Source: Methylorubrum thiocyanatum | GTDB taxonomy: Bacteria > Pseudomonadota > Alphaproteobacteria > Rhizobiales > Beijerinckiaceae | Assembly (NCBI GenBank): GCA_014138645.1 | Contig: JACJIB010000003.1 | Coordinates: forward strand, 682,001 to 746,000 | Length of the DNA: 64,000 nucleotides | Direction: 5' to 3' | In this document: piece by piece, positions 9,713 through 18,071 of the stretch | How positions within the stretch are numbered: position 1 is the first letter of the stretch | Layout: each line of letters opens with the position of its first letter | Position numbers and translations under genes: made by a program | The notes under the pieces: model-generated | Told to the model about the DNA's origin: nothing | Database searches by the model: none | Seen by the model: the letters and a program-made list of their open reading frames with translations, nothing else

Positions 9713-10387
9713 TCAGATCACCGCGTCAAGAGCCTTCACGACCGCGCGAGGCGCCTGATCCGGATACTCGTCGGGCTGATCCTTGCGGTTCACCCAGACC
9801 GCATCGAAGCCGAAGGCGGTCGCACCCGCGATGTCCCAACGGTTCGAGGAGAAGAACAGCACGTCGTCCCGAGCCGTGCCGAGCCGATCGAGGACGAGCT
9901 GGTAGGCGGCGGGTGCGGTCTTGAAGGTCCGGACCGGATCGACGGAGAGCACCGCGTCGAGCCGGTCGCCAAGTCCCGCCGAGGCCACCGCCCGCTCCAG
10001 CATCGCGGCGTTGCCGTTGGAAAATAGGGCGGTCTTCACGCCCCGTTGGCGCAACCGCTCCAGCACGCCGGGCACCTCGCCGTAGGCGTCGAGCTCGCGA
10101 TAGGCCGCAAGAAGCGTTTCGCGAAAGCCCCGGTCGATTCCAGGATGCTTGGCCAGGGCGAAATCGAGGGCGCGCTCGGTGAGGTCCCAGAAGCCGACAT
10201 AGCGGCCCATCAGGCCGTGCACCCAGGAATATTCGAGCTGCTTGGTGCGCCACGTCTCGGACAGGCTCTCGGCCTGAGGCCCGAGATCGCCGGCGTGGCG
10301 CTGGACCGCCGAGTGCACGTCGAACAGCGTGCCGTAGGCGTCGAACACGGCGTGGGTCTTGCCGGCGAGGAGATCGGGATCGCTCAT
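9713..10387 (-). CDS. Haloacid dehalogenase, type II
   Basis: A 224-residue HAD enzyme that resembles L-2-haloacid dehalogenases, which displace halide from short 2-haloalkanoic acids with inversion. The nucleophile motif is VFDAYGTLFD, with the family-specific Tyr-Gly; then come LFSNGN, the Lys-bearing RTFKTAPAAYQ, and SSNRWDIAGATAFG, which matches the type II signature well. Length is typical (220-240). Whether it dehalogenates or acts on another acid is not shown by the sequence. It lies 30 bases downstream of murJ on the same strand, possibly as an operon tail. Confidence 0.88.
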   Translation of the reverse strand: MSDPDLLAGKTHAVFDAYGTLFDVHSAVQRHAGDLGPQAESLSETWRTKQLEYSWVHGLMGRYVGFWDLTERALDFALAKHPGIDRGFRETLLAAYRELDAYGEVPGVLERLRQRGVKTALFSNGNAAMLERAVASAGLGDRLDAVLSVDPVRTFKTAPAAYQLVLDRLGTARDDVLFFSSNRWDIAGATAFGFDAVWVNRKDQPDEYPDQAPRAVVKALDAVI

Positions 10388-10417
10388 GCGGCGTGAGATG
10401 GGGCGGCGCGCCAGAAC

Positions 10418-11947
10418 CTACCTGCGGCGCAAGCGCACGCCGAAGACGCCCATCACCGCGAGCAGAGTGCCGGCGTAAGCCAGAGCCCCGGCCAGCCCGA
10501 GGAGCGCCAGCACCGCGATCTCGCGGAAATGGGGCAGGGCGGGCACGATCCGCTCGGCGAAAGGCAGGCCGTAGACGGCAAAGCCCGCCAGCCCCGCGCT
10601 CGCGACGATCACGGCGGCGACGGTGACGCCGAGAACCCGCCCCGGCGCGGTCCAGCCGCGGCGCAGCGCCAGCCCGTAGAGCAAGGCGAGGTTGATCCAC
10701 TGGCCGATGGCGGTGGCGAGCGCGAGGCCGGCGACGCCGTAGGGGCCGGTGAGCACGAGCTTGAGCCCGACATTGACGGCGATCGCGGTCAGCGAGGCGT
10801 AGAGCGGCGTCGTCGTGTCCTGCCGGGCGTAGAAGCTCGCGACGCCCGAGCGGACCAGCACCACCGCGGGCAGGGCCAGCCCGTAGGCCGCGAGCACGGA
10901 GGCGGCGCGGGCGGCATCCTCGGCGGTGAAGGCGCCGCGCTGGAACAGGGCGGCCATGATCAGCCCCGGCAGCGTCAGGAAGGCGACCATGAAGGGGGCT
11001 GAGAGGGCGAGCGAAAAGCCGGCCGCCCGGTTCTGCGCCGCATGCGCCCCGGCCACGTCGCCCGCGGCGATGCGCCGGCTCATCTCGGGCAGGAGCACGG
11101 TGCCGGCCGCGATGGCGATGACGCCGAAGGGCAGCTGGTAGATCCGGTCGGCGTAGTAGAGCGCCGAGACGGCGCCGGTCGGCAGGAAGCTCGCGATGAT
11201 GGTGTCGGCGAAGGCCGCGATCTGGAAGCCGGCCGCGCCGATCACCGCCGGCCCCAGGATCTTGAAGAAGCGGATCAGGTCGGGATCGCGTACGGTCGGC
11301 TTCGTCAGCCGCGGGGCGTAGGCGCGGCGCCGCGCATCCCACCACACCAGCGCGAATTGCAGCACGCCGGAGACCGAGACGCCCCAGGCCGCGGCATAGG
11401 CCGCGTTCGGGAACAGGAAGGCCAGCGCCAGCGCCGCGAGCATGGCGAGGTTGAGCAGAACCGGCGCGCCGGCGGCGGCGGCGAAGCGGCGATGAGCATT
11501 GAGGATGCCGGAGAACAGCGTCACCAGCGTCATGAACAGCAGGTAGGGGAAGGTGATCCGCGTCAGGCTCACCGCCAGGGCGAAGCGCTCCCCGTCCTCG
11601 GAAAAGCCCGGCGCCAGCGCCCGCACCACCCAGGGCATCGCCGGAAGCGCCAGCGCCAGCAGGACCACCTGCACGAGCAGCATCAGGGTGAAGACGCGGT
11701 CGGCGAAGCGCGCGGCGGCGCCCTCGGCGCCGGCCTGCTCCAGATGGGTGTAGGCCGGCACGAAGGCCGTGTTGAACGCCCCCTCGCCGAAGATCGCGCG
11801 AAAATGGTTCGGCAGGCGGAAGGCGACGACGAAGGCATCCGCCATCGGTCCGGCCCCCATCACGGCGGCGGTGACCACGTCGCGGGCAAAGCCCGTGGCC
11901 CGCGAGACCAGCGTCCAGCCGCCGACGGAGAGGATCGAGCGGATCAT
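10418..11947 (-). CDS. murJ: Lipid II flippase MurJ (MviN)
   Basis: This 509-residue inner-membrane protein of the MOP exporter superfamily flips lipid II to the periplasm for peptidoglycan synthesis. The N-terminus GGWTLVSRATGFARDVVTA and the FRLPNHFRAIFGEGAFNTAFVP block are diagnostic, including the conserved Arg/Asp positions of the cavity. About fourteen hydrophobic helices run to the C-terminal LRRR. Length is standard. The gene is essential in most bacteria. The start at 11947 is followed downstream on the same strand by the dehalogenase gene. Confidence 0.97.
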   Translation of the reverse strand: MIRSILSVGGWTLVSRATGFARDVVTAAVMGAGPMADAFVVAFRLPNHFRAIFGEGAFNTAFVPAYTHLEQAGAEGAAARFADRVFTLMLLVQVVLLALALPAMPWVVRALAPGFSEDGERFALAVSLTRITFPYLLFMTLVTLFSGILNAHRRFAAAAGAPVLLNLAMLAALALAFLFPNAAYAAAWGVSVSGVLQFALVWWDARRRAYAPRLTKPTVRDPDLIRFFKILGPAVIGAAGFQIAAFADTIIASFLPTGAVSALYYADRIYQLPFGVIAIAAGTVLLPEMSRRIAAGDVAGAHAAQNRAAGFSLALSAPFMVAFLTLPGLIMAALFQRGAFTAEDAARAASVLAAYGLALPAVVLVRSGVASFYARQDTTTPLYASLTAIAVNVGLKLVLTGPYGVAGLALATAIGQWINLALLYGLALRRGWTAPGRVLGVTVAAVIVASAGLAGFAVYGLPFAERIVPALPHFREIAVLALLGLAGALAYAGTLLAVMGVFGVRLRRR

Positions 11948-11990
11948 TTTTTTGGCAGACGATCCCGTGCGAACAGTCGATCCCGCTTAC

Positions 11991-12103
11991 GCCCTCATCC
12001 TGAGGTGCCGCGTAGCGGCCTCGAAGGATCCTCCAGGGATCGCGCGGGATCTGGAGGATCGATCAAAGCCGACGCTGCGCGGCCGGCACCTCGGGATGAG
12101 GGC
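11991..12103. repeat. Interspersed palindromic element (CCCTCATCCTGAGG type)
   Basis: Outer arms of 20 bp, at 11991-12010 and 12084-12103, are inverted copies with one mismatch. Inner arms GATCCTCCAG (12027-12036) and CTGGAGGATC (12051-12060) are perfect, so the whole unit can fold as a nested hairpin. The outer arm sequence is of a type I know to be dispersed through many alphaproteobacterial genomes. It sits upstream of murJ and downstream of sod, in non-coding DNA. Confidence 0.85.
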
Positions 12104-12186
12104 GCAGGCGGGATCGCCCTGTCGTGGCAGTAGGCCTCCGGGCCAGGGCGCGGCTAGGGCCGCAAGGTCACGGCGCGCATGAAAAA

Positions 12187-12212
12187 GCCGCCCCGTCGGC
12201 AAACGGGGCGGC
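12187..12212 (-). terminator. Rho-independent terminator of sod
   Basis: Ten-base perfect arms GCCGCCCCGT and ACGGGGCGGC with a six-base loop. On the minus strand the stem is followed by five Ts (plus-strand As at 12182-12186). It lies 21 bases past the sod stop codon. Confidence 0.9.
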
Positions 12213-12233
12213 GCTGTCAGACCGCGAAGCGGA

Positions 12234-12833
12234 TCAGGCCTTGGCCTCGCCGTACAGCTTCTCGACGTACTCCCAGTTCACGAGGTTCTCGATGAACGCC
12301 TTGAGGTAGTCGGGGCGGCGGTTGCGGTAGTCGATGTAGTAGGAGTGCTCCCACACGTCGACGCCGAGGATCGGCTTGGCGCCGTGGACGAGCGGGTTCT
12401 CGCCGTTCGGGGTCTTCAGGATCGCCAGCTTGCCGTCCTTGACCGCGAGCCAAGCCCAGCCCGAGCCGAACTGGCCGACGCCGGCCTGGATGAAGTCGGC
12501 CTTGAACTTCTCGTAGCCGCCGAGATCCTCATCGATCTTCTTGGCGAGCTCGGCCGGGGGCTGGCCGCCGCCGTTGGGCTTCATCCAGTTCCAGAAGTGG
12601 AGGTGGTTGTAGTGCTGGCCGGCGTTGTTGAAGAGCGCCTGATTGGTGTTGTAGCTCGCCTTGACGATCTCCTCGACGCTCTTGCCCGCGAGGTCGGTGC
12701 CCTCCAGCAGCTTGTTGCCGGTATCGACATAGGCCTTGTGGTGCTTGTCGTGGTGGAACTCGAGGGTTTCCTTCGACATGTACGGGCCCAGCGCGTCGTA
12801 GGCGTAGGGCAGCTCGGGCAGAGTGAACGTCAT
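12234..12833 (-). CDS. sodB: Superoxide dismutase, iron type
   Basis: The 199-residue cytoplasmic enzyme dismutates superoxide. Metal ligands are visible: the His in LEFHHDKHHKAYVD, the His in NNAGQHYNHLHFW, and Asp and His in DVWEHSYYIDY. The metal-selective Gln is in the N-terminal half (NNAGQ) and absent from the C-terminal position (PNGENP), which is the iron-type pattern; cambialistic use cannot be excluded. Length and the GSGWAWL block are standard. Monocistronic with its own terminator. The upstream gap up to 13195 must hold its promoter. Confidence 0.96.
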   Translation of the reverse strand: MTFTLPELPYAYDALGPYMSKETLEFHHDKHHKAYVDTGNKLLEGTDLAGKSVEEIVKASYNTNQALFNNAGQHYNHLHFWNWMKPNGGGQPPAELAKKIDEDLGGYEKFKADFIQAGVGQFGSGWAWLAVKDGKLAILKTPNGENPLVHGAKPILGVDVWEHSYYIDYRNRRPDYLKAFIENLVNWEYVEKLYGEAKA

Positions 12834-13195
12834 GCGTGTCTCCTAGGTTGTCCGGGTCTCGCGGGGAGCGGAGGCGAAGCGCGCGATGGAAAGCACGCGG
12901 CCGGCGAGGTGACGGGCGGGTAGGTAAGTCGGCGGGCCGGGCTCGGCAACGCCACCGCGGCCGTATCCGCACGCATGACGCCGATCGAAGGGCGGCATCC
13001 ACCGTTTTACGGCGACGATCGCCCGCTCAGCGGTCCGATAACGCGCGGCACGCACGCGCAGCGGGTATCCGGCTGTGCAGGGCGAGACGGAAACGCCGGA
13101 TTCCGGGTCCGCCTCGGCCGTGCGATTTTGCAATGTGCGGGTGGGGGGTTATCCTGTACGCCTCACGCCGTCCGCGACAGTCAGTCGAGAGTACC
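12834..13195. other. Divergent promoter region between sod and a membrane protein
   Basis: About 360 bases with no convincing gene. It must contain the leftward sod promoter and the rightward promoter for the gene at 13196. I see no obvious operator palindrome; one candidate -35/-10 pair is listed separately. Confidence 0.4.
13128..13155 (+). promoter_or_regulatory. Candidate sigma-70 promoter
   Basis: TTGCAA at 13128-13133 and TATCCT at 13150-13155 are separated by 16 bases, about 40 bases ahead of the start codon at 13196. The match is only moderate but it is the best in the gap. Confidence 0.35.
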
Positions 13196-14218
13196 ATGGT
13201 CGTCGCGCTGCTCGCGCTCAGTTCCGTCATGATCCTCGGTGGCATCGCCGCCGTGGTCCAGGGCTTCCCCTATGTCCGCCTGGAGAGTGGGCTCGCCATG
13301 GTGATCGGCGGCTCGACCGCCGCGTCGGCGGGTGTCGTCCTGCTCGGCCTGACGGCGGTCGTCCATCGCCTGCTCGCGATCCAGCGGGTCGTCGCCGACC
13401 GGCGCGCGATCGCGCCTCAGCCGGTCCAGGCCGGACTCCCCGCCGCGGCGGCGCCCTGGGCGGACACCGCCGCGGAGGCGCCGGTCCCCGCAGTGCCCGA
13501 GGTTCAGCCGCCGGAGCGTCCCTCGCTCGTTGGGACGGGCGGGTCCGGTATGGGCGGAGCTGGGATGGGCGCGGCCGGCATCGGCGCCGCCGGACTCGCG
13601 GGCCTGTCGCTCGGCGCGCTGCGGCCGGGCGGTCGCGGCTCCGAGCCGGTCTTCGAGGATCCGGCCCCGCCGCAGCCGAGCGCCGCCGAGCCGCTTCTGC
13701 CCGACCTCCTGCCCGAGGCCACGCCGCGCCCGACCGCCGCGGACGACCTCTTCCGCGCGCCCGAGCCGGCGCCGACCTTCCCGGAACCCGAGCCGATCAC
13801 GCTTCCCGAGTCCTCTGCCGATTCCTCCGCCGAGCCCGCCGCCGAGGCGCGGGAGGACGCACGGAACGCGGCGGAGACACTGGCGGCCGAACCGATCGGC
13901 CTGCGCTCCTCCCTCGACGAGCCGGCCCCCGCGCCGGAGCCTGAGGCACCCGCGGCGGCGTTCGAGTCGGCGCCGGAACCCGTCGTCGTCGAGCCGGTGC
14001 CGCCGGAAGCGGAGGCGGAGCAAGGGGAGTCGGAGGAAGCGGCCACCGAAGAGCGGCACGCAGTGGGCTCCTACGCGTCGGGCGCCAACACCTACGTGAT
14101 GTTCTCCGACGGCTCGATCGAGGCGGACACGCCGCGCGGTCGCTTCACCTTCGGCTCGCTCGACGAGTTGAAGAGCTTCGTGAATGCCGGCGGCGAGGAG
14201 GCCCGGGGCGCCGCCTAG
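13196..14218 (+). CDS. Membrane protein with long disordered acidic region
   Basis: A 340-residue protein with two N-terminal helices (VVALLALSSVMILGGIAAVV and a second at about residues 33-58, GLAMVIGGSTAASAGVVLLG). A long Pro/Glu/Ala-rich, probably disordered segment with a Gly-rich patch (MGGAGMGAAGIGAAGLAG) follows. A short C-terminal motif (NTYVMFSDGSIEADTPRGRF..LDELKSFV) looks folded and resembles small C-terminal domains in other alphaproteobacterial proteins. Function unknown; the layout suits a membrane-anchored adaptor. The ATG at 13196 begins the first helix, so longer upstream frames are unlikely. Confidence 0.75.
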   Translation: MVVALLALSSVMILGGIAAVVQGFPYVRLESGLAMVIGGSTAASAGVVLLGLTAVVHRLLAIQRVVADRRAIAPQPVQAGLPAAAAPWADTAAEAPVPAVPEVQPPERPSLVGTGGSGMGGAGMGAAGIGAAGLAGLSLGALRPGGRGSEPVFEDPAPPQPSAAEPLLPDLLPEATPRPTAADDLFRAPEPAPTFPEPEPITLPESSADSSAEPAAEAREDARNAAETLAAEPIGLRSSLDEPAPAPEPEAPAAAFESAPEPVVVEPVPPEAEAEQGESEEAATEERHAVGSYASGANTYVMFSDGSIEADTPRGRFTFGSLDELKSFVNAGGEEARGAA

Positions 14219-14304
14219 GCCGCGCCCCGCAACGCAGGCCTCGGCTTTCAAGATCATACACGCGCGGGGGCAGCTTCACCGGCGGGTGAGGAGCGCCGAC
14301 CGTC

Positions 14305-16056
14305 TCACACCAGCGGGTTGAGCGCCGGATTCCGTTCCGGCAGCGGCGCGGCGAGCGTCAGGTGGAATCCTTCCGGCGCGTAATCGGTCGTGATCTGCGC
14401 CTGCACCTGCGTGGTCAGCACCCGCTGCAGCAGGCGTGAGCCGAAGCCCTGGCGGGTCGGCGGAGCCACGGTCGGGCCGCCACTCTCGCGCCAATCGAGG
14501 TGCAACACGCCCGCCTCGACCTTCCAGGCGATCGCGATCCGGCCGCGGCCGGTCGAGAGCGCGCCGTATTTGGCCGCGTTGGTGGTCAGTTCGTGGATCG
14601 CCATGCCGACCGGCACGGCGATCTCCGAGGGAAGGTCAACCGGCGGGCCGTCGAGAACGATGCGCAGGTCCGGCGAGGTCTCGGTCTCGGTCTCGGCATA
14701 GGGCATCAGCTCGGAGGCGAGCAGGTCGCGCAGGCTCGCCGTCTGCCACGTCGCCTCGGTGAGCACGCTGTGGGTGTGGGCCAGCGACTTGATGCGGCCG
14801 ACGAAGGCCTCGTGGAAGCTGTCGATGCTGGTGGCGGTGCGCGCCGTCGAGCCGACGATGGCCTGGACGGTGGCCAGCGTGTTCTTCACCCGGTGGTGTA
14901 GCTCGCGGATCAGAAGGCTGCGGCGCTCCTCGGAGAGGTGCCGGTCGGTGACGTCGGCGACGACGCCGATCAGGCGCCGCGGCAGTGCCCCCGGCCGCAC
15001 CCGCTCGAACCGGCCGGCCATGTCGATGGTGCGCCACTGGCCGTCGTCGTGGCGGCGGATGCGGCCGGTGGCGTGTAGGATCGTGTCCTCGCGCAGGGCT
15101 CGCAGGATCGCTTGCCGGAAGACGGGGCGGTCTTCGGGATGCAGGATCTCCTTGAGGAAGGTGGACTTGCCGATGCTGCCCTCTTCCGGCCGGCGGCCGA
15201 AGATCGCGAACATCCGCTCGTTCTCCCAGGTCGCCCGGTCGTCGAGGACGTGCCACTCAAAGATGCCGAGATCGGCCACCGTGGTGGCGACCCGCAGGCG
15301 CTCCTCCCGCTCGGCCAGAGCCTCCCGGGCCTCGACGCGGGTGGTCACGTCCTGCACCACGCCGACGATGCCGACCGGCGTGCCGTCGGCGGCGAGCAGC
15401 GCCTCGCCGCGGGCACCGATCCAGATCTCGGCTCCGTCTGTGGCACGGCGGAACCGGGTCTGGAAGGCGTAGGGCCGCCGCTGGGCGATGGCGTCGGTAA
15501 CCGCGGCCTGGATGCGCGCGGCATCCTCCGGATCGACCTGACCGCGCATGCCGGCCCAGGTCACGGAGCGTCCCGGTGCGTAGCCGAGGATCTGCGCGGC
15601 TCGGCGGGAGAACACCATCTGCCCGGTGACGAGGTCCCAGCGCCACTCGCCGAGGCCTGCCGCCGTCAGGGCGTCGCGGTTCTGCTCGGCCCGCACCAGA
15701 TCGTCCGCATCGACGAGGGTCACCACCGCGACCGTTTCCGTCGCATCCGCGCCGGACAGGGTCAGGCGCAGATCGAGGCTGCTGCCATCCGCCCGCAGCC
15801 AGCGGCGGATGCCGGCCTTCACCTCCGTGCTCCCCTCGCCGAAGGCTTCGCGGCCGATCACTTGGTCGATCGGGCGGCCGTCGAGGTCGCCCGGCACGTA
15901 GCCGAGCCAGCGGCACAGGCAGGCGTTGGCGGTGCGGATCGTACGCCCGTCGGGCGCGAAGACGGCGAGGCCGACCGGCGCTCCGTCGAAGGCCGCACGG
16001 TAGAGCGCGGGCGACAGGTCCGCCGGTCGAGAGCCCTTGTCCGCTCTGTCGTACAC
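14305..16056 (-). CDS. PAS-domain sensor histidine kinase, HWE family
   Basis: A 583-residue cytoplasmic sensor with no membrane segment. Three or four PAS/PAC repeats fill the first 370 residues (for example FDGAPVGLAVFAPDGRTI, the PAS at LTAAGLGEWRWDL, and TTVADLGIFEWHVLDD). The phospho-acceptor region RELHHRVKNTLATVQAIV, the N-box HELTTNAAKYGALS and the DWRESGGP segment are those of HWE kinases, common in Hyphomicrobiales light and stress signalling. No receiver domain or response-regulator gene is adjacent, so it is an orphan. The start is GTG 16056 with GGGGAG close upstream. Confidence 0.92.
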   Translation of the reverse strand: MYDRADKGSRPADLSPALYRAAFDGAPVGLAVFAPDGRTIRTANACLCRWLGYVPGDLDGRPIDQVIGREAFGEGSTEVKAGIRRWLRADGSSLDLRLTLSGADATETVAVVTLVDADDLVRAEQNRDALTAAGLGEWRWDLVTGQMVFSRRAAQILGYAPGRSVTWAGMRGQVDPEDAARIQAAVTDAIAQRRPYAFQTRFRRATDGAEIWIGARGEALLAADGTPVGIVGVVQDVTTRVEAREALAEREERLRVATTVADLGIFEWHVLDDRATWENERMFAIFGRRPEEGSIGKSTFLKEILHPEDRPVFRQAILRALREDTILHATGRIRRHDDGQWRTIDMAGRFERVRPGALPRRLIGVVADVTDRHLSEERRSLLIRELHHRVKNTLATVQAIVGSTARTATSIDSFHEAFVGRIKSLAHTHSVLTEATWQTASLRDLLASELMPYAETETETSPDLRIVLDGPPVDLPSEIAVPVGMAIHELTTNAAKYGALSTGRGRIAIAWKVEAGVLHLDWRESGGPTVAPPTRQGFGSRLLQRVLTTQVQAQITTDYAPEGFHLTLAAPLPERNPALNPLV

Positions 16057-16166
16057 GCCACTCCCCGTTCAGCCGCCCGCCGCCGGTGCAAGCGGGACCG
16101 TCCGGAGGGCGGCACCATGACCGAGGCCGCCGCGGACCACAAGATGCCCCCCGCTCCAGGCAAGCC

Positions 16167-17099
16167 TCATCGGTCGCCGCGGGTCAACAGGCCCGGCAGG
16201 GCCGCCGTCAGCATTCGCCCTGCGCGGATCACCGCACCCGCATCCCCGACCTTGCCCCGCACCAGCGCCCGGCCGAGGCGGACGGGCAGGTTCACGGCCA
16301 TCGCGGCGGCCAGGACGGCGAGAAAGGCCGCCCGGCCATGATGCTTGCGCGCGTAGAGCGCCTGCGCGCGCAAGAAGTAGAACAGGCGCCGGTCCTTCAC
16401 CGCCTCGGTGGTGCCCTGGCCGCGATGGCGGATCTCGGCCTGTGCGGCATGGCACACGGCAAAGCCGGACGCGGCGGTGCGGGCGCAGAGGTCGGCATCC
16501 TCCCAGTAGACGAAGAAGCGCTCGTCGAACCCGCCGAGGCGGGCGAAGAGGGGGCGGCGGATCATCAGGAAGGCGCCCATCACCGCATCGACCGCCCGGG
16601 TCTCTTCATGGTCCCAGTCGAGCAGGAAGTGCGGCGGCACGAGGCGCGGCAGCAGCCGGTCGAGGAAGAGCGTGTGGGCGATCAGGCTCGCTCCCGTCGG
16701 GTGGCGGGCGCAGGTTCGGTGGGTGCGCCCCGCCTCGTCGACCAGACGCGCGCCGACGATGCCGGTGCCGGGATCGGCCTCGAGCTGCGCGCGGGCGGCG
16801 GCGATCCCGCTCCGGCTCACCTGCGTGTCGGGGTTGAGGAACAGGATGGCGCCGGCCGATCCCAGCGCCGCCCCCTGGTTGCAGGCGTGGGCGAAGCCAC
16901 GATTGTCGGCATTGCGCAGGACCGTGAGCGCGAGACCCGGCCGGTCGAGGTCATCGGCCGAGCCGTCGCCGGAGGCGTTGTCGACGACGACGACGCGCAG
17001 CTGCTCCGCCCCCTCGCTCGCGGCAAGGCTCGCGAGACAGGCCCGGAGCTGGTCGCCGGCATTCCAGTTGACGATGACGACGTCGAGCGCCTGCGTCAC
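16167..17099 (-). CDS. Glycosyltransferase family 2 (rhamnosyltransferase-like)
   Basis: The 310-residue GT-A enzyme starts VTQALDVVIVNWNAGDQL and continues with VVVDNASGDGSADDL and the donor-site region ILFLNPDTQVS. The acceptor half has MGAFLMIRRPLFARLGGFDERFFVYWEDADLC, matching the dTDP-rhamnose-type transferases. A C-terminal amphipathic stretch suggests membrane association. The GTG start at 17099 overlaps the stop of the upstream glycosyltransferase (GTGA), so the two are translationally coupled. The pair probably adds sugars to a surface glycan, separate from the large cluster at 48-64 kb. Confidence 0.9.
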   Translation of the reverse strand: MTQALDVVIVNWNAGDQLRACLASLAASEGAEQLRVVVVDNASGDGSADDLDRPGLALTVLRNADNRGFAHACNQGAALGSAGAILFLNPDTQVSRSGIAAARAQLEADPGTGIVGARLVDEAGRTHRTCARHPTGASLIAHTLFLDRLLPRLVPPHFLLDWDHEETRAVDAVMGAFLMIRRPLFARLGGFDERFFVYWEDADLCARTAASGFAVCHAAQAEIRHRGQGTTEAVKDRRLFYFLRAQALYARKHHGRAAFLAVLAAAMAVNLPVRLGRALVRGKVGDAGAVIRAGRMLTAALPGLLTRGDR

Positions 17100-18049
17100 G
17101 GCGGGGCGTCCGCCGGCCGGCCGAGACGCCCGGCCAGCCCCTGGGCCAGCGCCGCGAGCAGGCGCGCCAGCACCCGGGGCGAGAACCGGTGCCGGCTCCA
17201 GTAGAGCCCGATCTGAAGCGGCAGGTAGGCGGCCTGTTTCAGCTTCCAGCGGGCCGGCACGTGCGGCAGACGCCAGCCATAGGCGGTGTTGCGCACGTAG
17301 ACGGCCATGCGGAACAGCGGCTGGTCGGGCATCGCCACGGGCAGGAACCGCGCGCGGAGGGTGCCGCGCCCGACGCTGTGCGGGATCGCGGTGCCGGGAT
17401 CCATCCAGCAGCTCCAGCCCCGCGCCCAGGCGCGAAAACACCATTCGAGATCGACCGCGTCGATGAAGAAGTCCTCGCGGAACGGGCCGATCCGGGCGAA
17501 GGCGGCGAGATCGACGAGCGAGCCCGAGGTCGCCAGAAACTCCACCGGCCTCAAACCCTCGCGGGGCGGCAGGTCGGGGCGCAGGGGATAGGCCGGCGCC
17601 TTGTGGCCGGGCTTCGGCGCGGGTGCCGGCCCGACCAGGGCCGGGAGCGGGCTTTCCCCGGTGGCCCGATCGAGAGCCTGGCCGAGGGCCCGCGCCGTCT
17701 CGACGGTGGCGTCGGCATCCTGATCGAGCAGGAACAGGCGCGAAAAACCCGCCACGAGCGCCGCCTCCGCCAGGGCGTTGAGGGCGGCGGCGATGCCGCG
17801 GTTGCGGCCCTCGCCGAGCAGGCCGAGCCCCTCCGCGTCCCGCAGCCGCGCCCGCCCCTCGGGCGGGATGCCGCCGTTGTCGTAGACGAGGACGGGCATG
17901 CGGCCGGCGAAGCGCTCGACGATCCGCGCCACCTGTTCGGGCGAGGGGCGGAAGAACACGACCGCAACGGCGGTGTCGGCTGAGGGATCGGGGCGCTGCA
18001 CGTGGGACCTGTTTCGCGGCCACGGGCCTAGGCGCCGTCCCGCGGTCAC
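17096..18049 (-). CDS. Glycosyltransferase family 2, rhamnosyltransferase-like
   Basis: A 317-residue GT-A-fold protein. VAVVFFRPSPEQVARIVERF begins the nucleotide-binding fold, and LFLLDQDADAT is the DxD-type motif. ATSGSLVDLAAFARIGPFREDFFIDAVDLEWCFRA is the acceptor block seen in rhamnosyltransferases of lipopolysaccharide synthesis. Start is GTG 18049; an in-frame GTG at 18001 is a credible shorter alternative because the first 16 residues look non-conserved. It forms a two-gene unit with the overlapping glycosyltransferase downstream. Confidence 0.82.
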   Translation of the reverse strand: MTAGRRLGPWPRNRSHVQRPDPSADTAVAVVFFRPSPEQVARIVERFAGRMPVLVYDNGGIPPEGRARLRDAEGLGLLGEGRNRGIAAALNALAEAALVAGFSRLFLLDQDADATVETARALGQALDRATGESPLPALVGPAPAPKPGHKAPAYPLRPDLPPREGLRPVEFLATSGSLVDLAAFARIGPFREDFFIDAVDLEWCFRAWARGWSCWMDPGTAIPHSVGRGTLRARFLPVAMPDQPLFRMAVYVRNTAYGWRLPHVPARWKLKQAAYLPLQIGLYWSRHRFSPRVLARLLAALAQGLAGRLGRPADAPP

Positions 18050-18071
18050 GCAAGCCCGGCCGCCTGAAACC

